Positions 14,665 through 14,745 of a DNA stretch of 14,745 bases are shown piece by piece. Position 1 is the first letter of the stretch; every line of letters starts with the position of its first letter. This DNA comes from Candidatus Schekmanbacteria bacterium (lineage in GTDB: Bacteria > Schekmanbacteria > GWA2-38-11 > J061), in NCBI GenBank assembly GCA_003695725.1, contig RFHX01000020.1:1-14745 (forward strand), written 5' to 3'. Both the position numbers and the translations under genes were made by a program. The notes beneath the pieces are model-generated. The model was not told where the DNA came from and did not search any database. It saw only the letters and a list, made by a program, of their open reading frames with translations.

Positions 14665-14745
14665 AAAGATTAACGATGGTATTTTAAAGCGTTTAAGAGA
14701 TAGTTTGACTCTAAACAAATCCTCGGAATCAATGTAATGCTCCAA

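Overview
The window is an AT-rich stretch of bacterial DNA, coded almost entirely on the + strand, from an organism I cannot place below domain. Small-genome traits are absent. Gene content includes anaerobic-type enzymes (a cobalamin-binding radical SAM protein and nitrogenase-like iron-sulfur proteins), a HepT/MntA-type toxin-antitoxin pair and IS256-type transposase remnants. This suits an uncultured anaerobe of a deep-branching or Desulfobacterota/Nitrospirota-like group, but that placement is inference only.

Layout. (1) 50-1651: a polytopic membrane glycosyltransferase of the GT39/ArnT type. (2) 1834-6911: a tight same-strand run of a B12-binding radical SAM enzyme, a FabF-type ketoacyl-ACP synthase, a carboxyltransferase (propionyl-CoA carboxylase beta type) and a PlsC-type acyltransferase. 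Together these look like an acyl-chain building and lipid-assembly module. FabF and the carboxyltransferase both appear to start at TTG behind strong ribosome binding sites. (3) 7160-10213: the most unusual part. Two different NifH/BchL/CfbC-type Fe proteins lie 2 bp apart and are followed, with a 17-bp overlap, by a single NifD/NifK-like component 1 protein. The first Fe protein has lost the switch I aspartate but keeps its P-loop and both cluster cysteines. The component 1 protein keeps the three P-cluster-type cysteines, but I see no cysteine like the FeMo-cofactor ligand. This points to an uncharacterised nitrogenase-like reductase, possibly with a heterodimeric reductase, and not to nitrogen fixation.

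(4) 10335-11187: overlapping MntA-like nucleotidyltransferase antitoxin and HepT-like RNase toxin. (5) 11188-11598: an AT-rich gap with a nested inverted repeat and no supportable gene. (6) 11599-13383: a sugar-nucleotide epimerase/dehydratase, whose usual catalytic Tyr is Leu, and a sugar-phosphate nucleotidyltransferase, probably for surface glycan precursors. A third gene of this operon may start at 13404 and be cut off by an insertion sequence. (7) 13452 to the end: two IS256-family transposase fragments in divergent orientation. One is a C-terminal catalytic half on the - strand and the other a frameshifted N-terminal part on the + strand. They look like different subfamilies, so the simplest reading is one element inserted into or beside another.

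How the parts work together: the lipid module and the nitrogenase-like module are separated by 248 bp that carries a sigma-54-like candidate promoter, so they may be separate transcription units. Whether the reductase acts on a lipid, a tetrapyrrole or another substrate cannot be told from the sequence.
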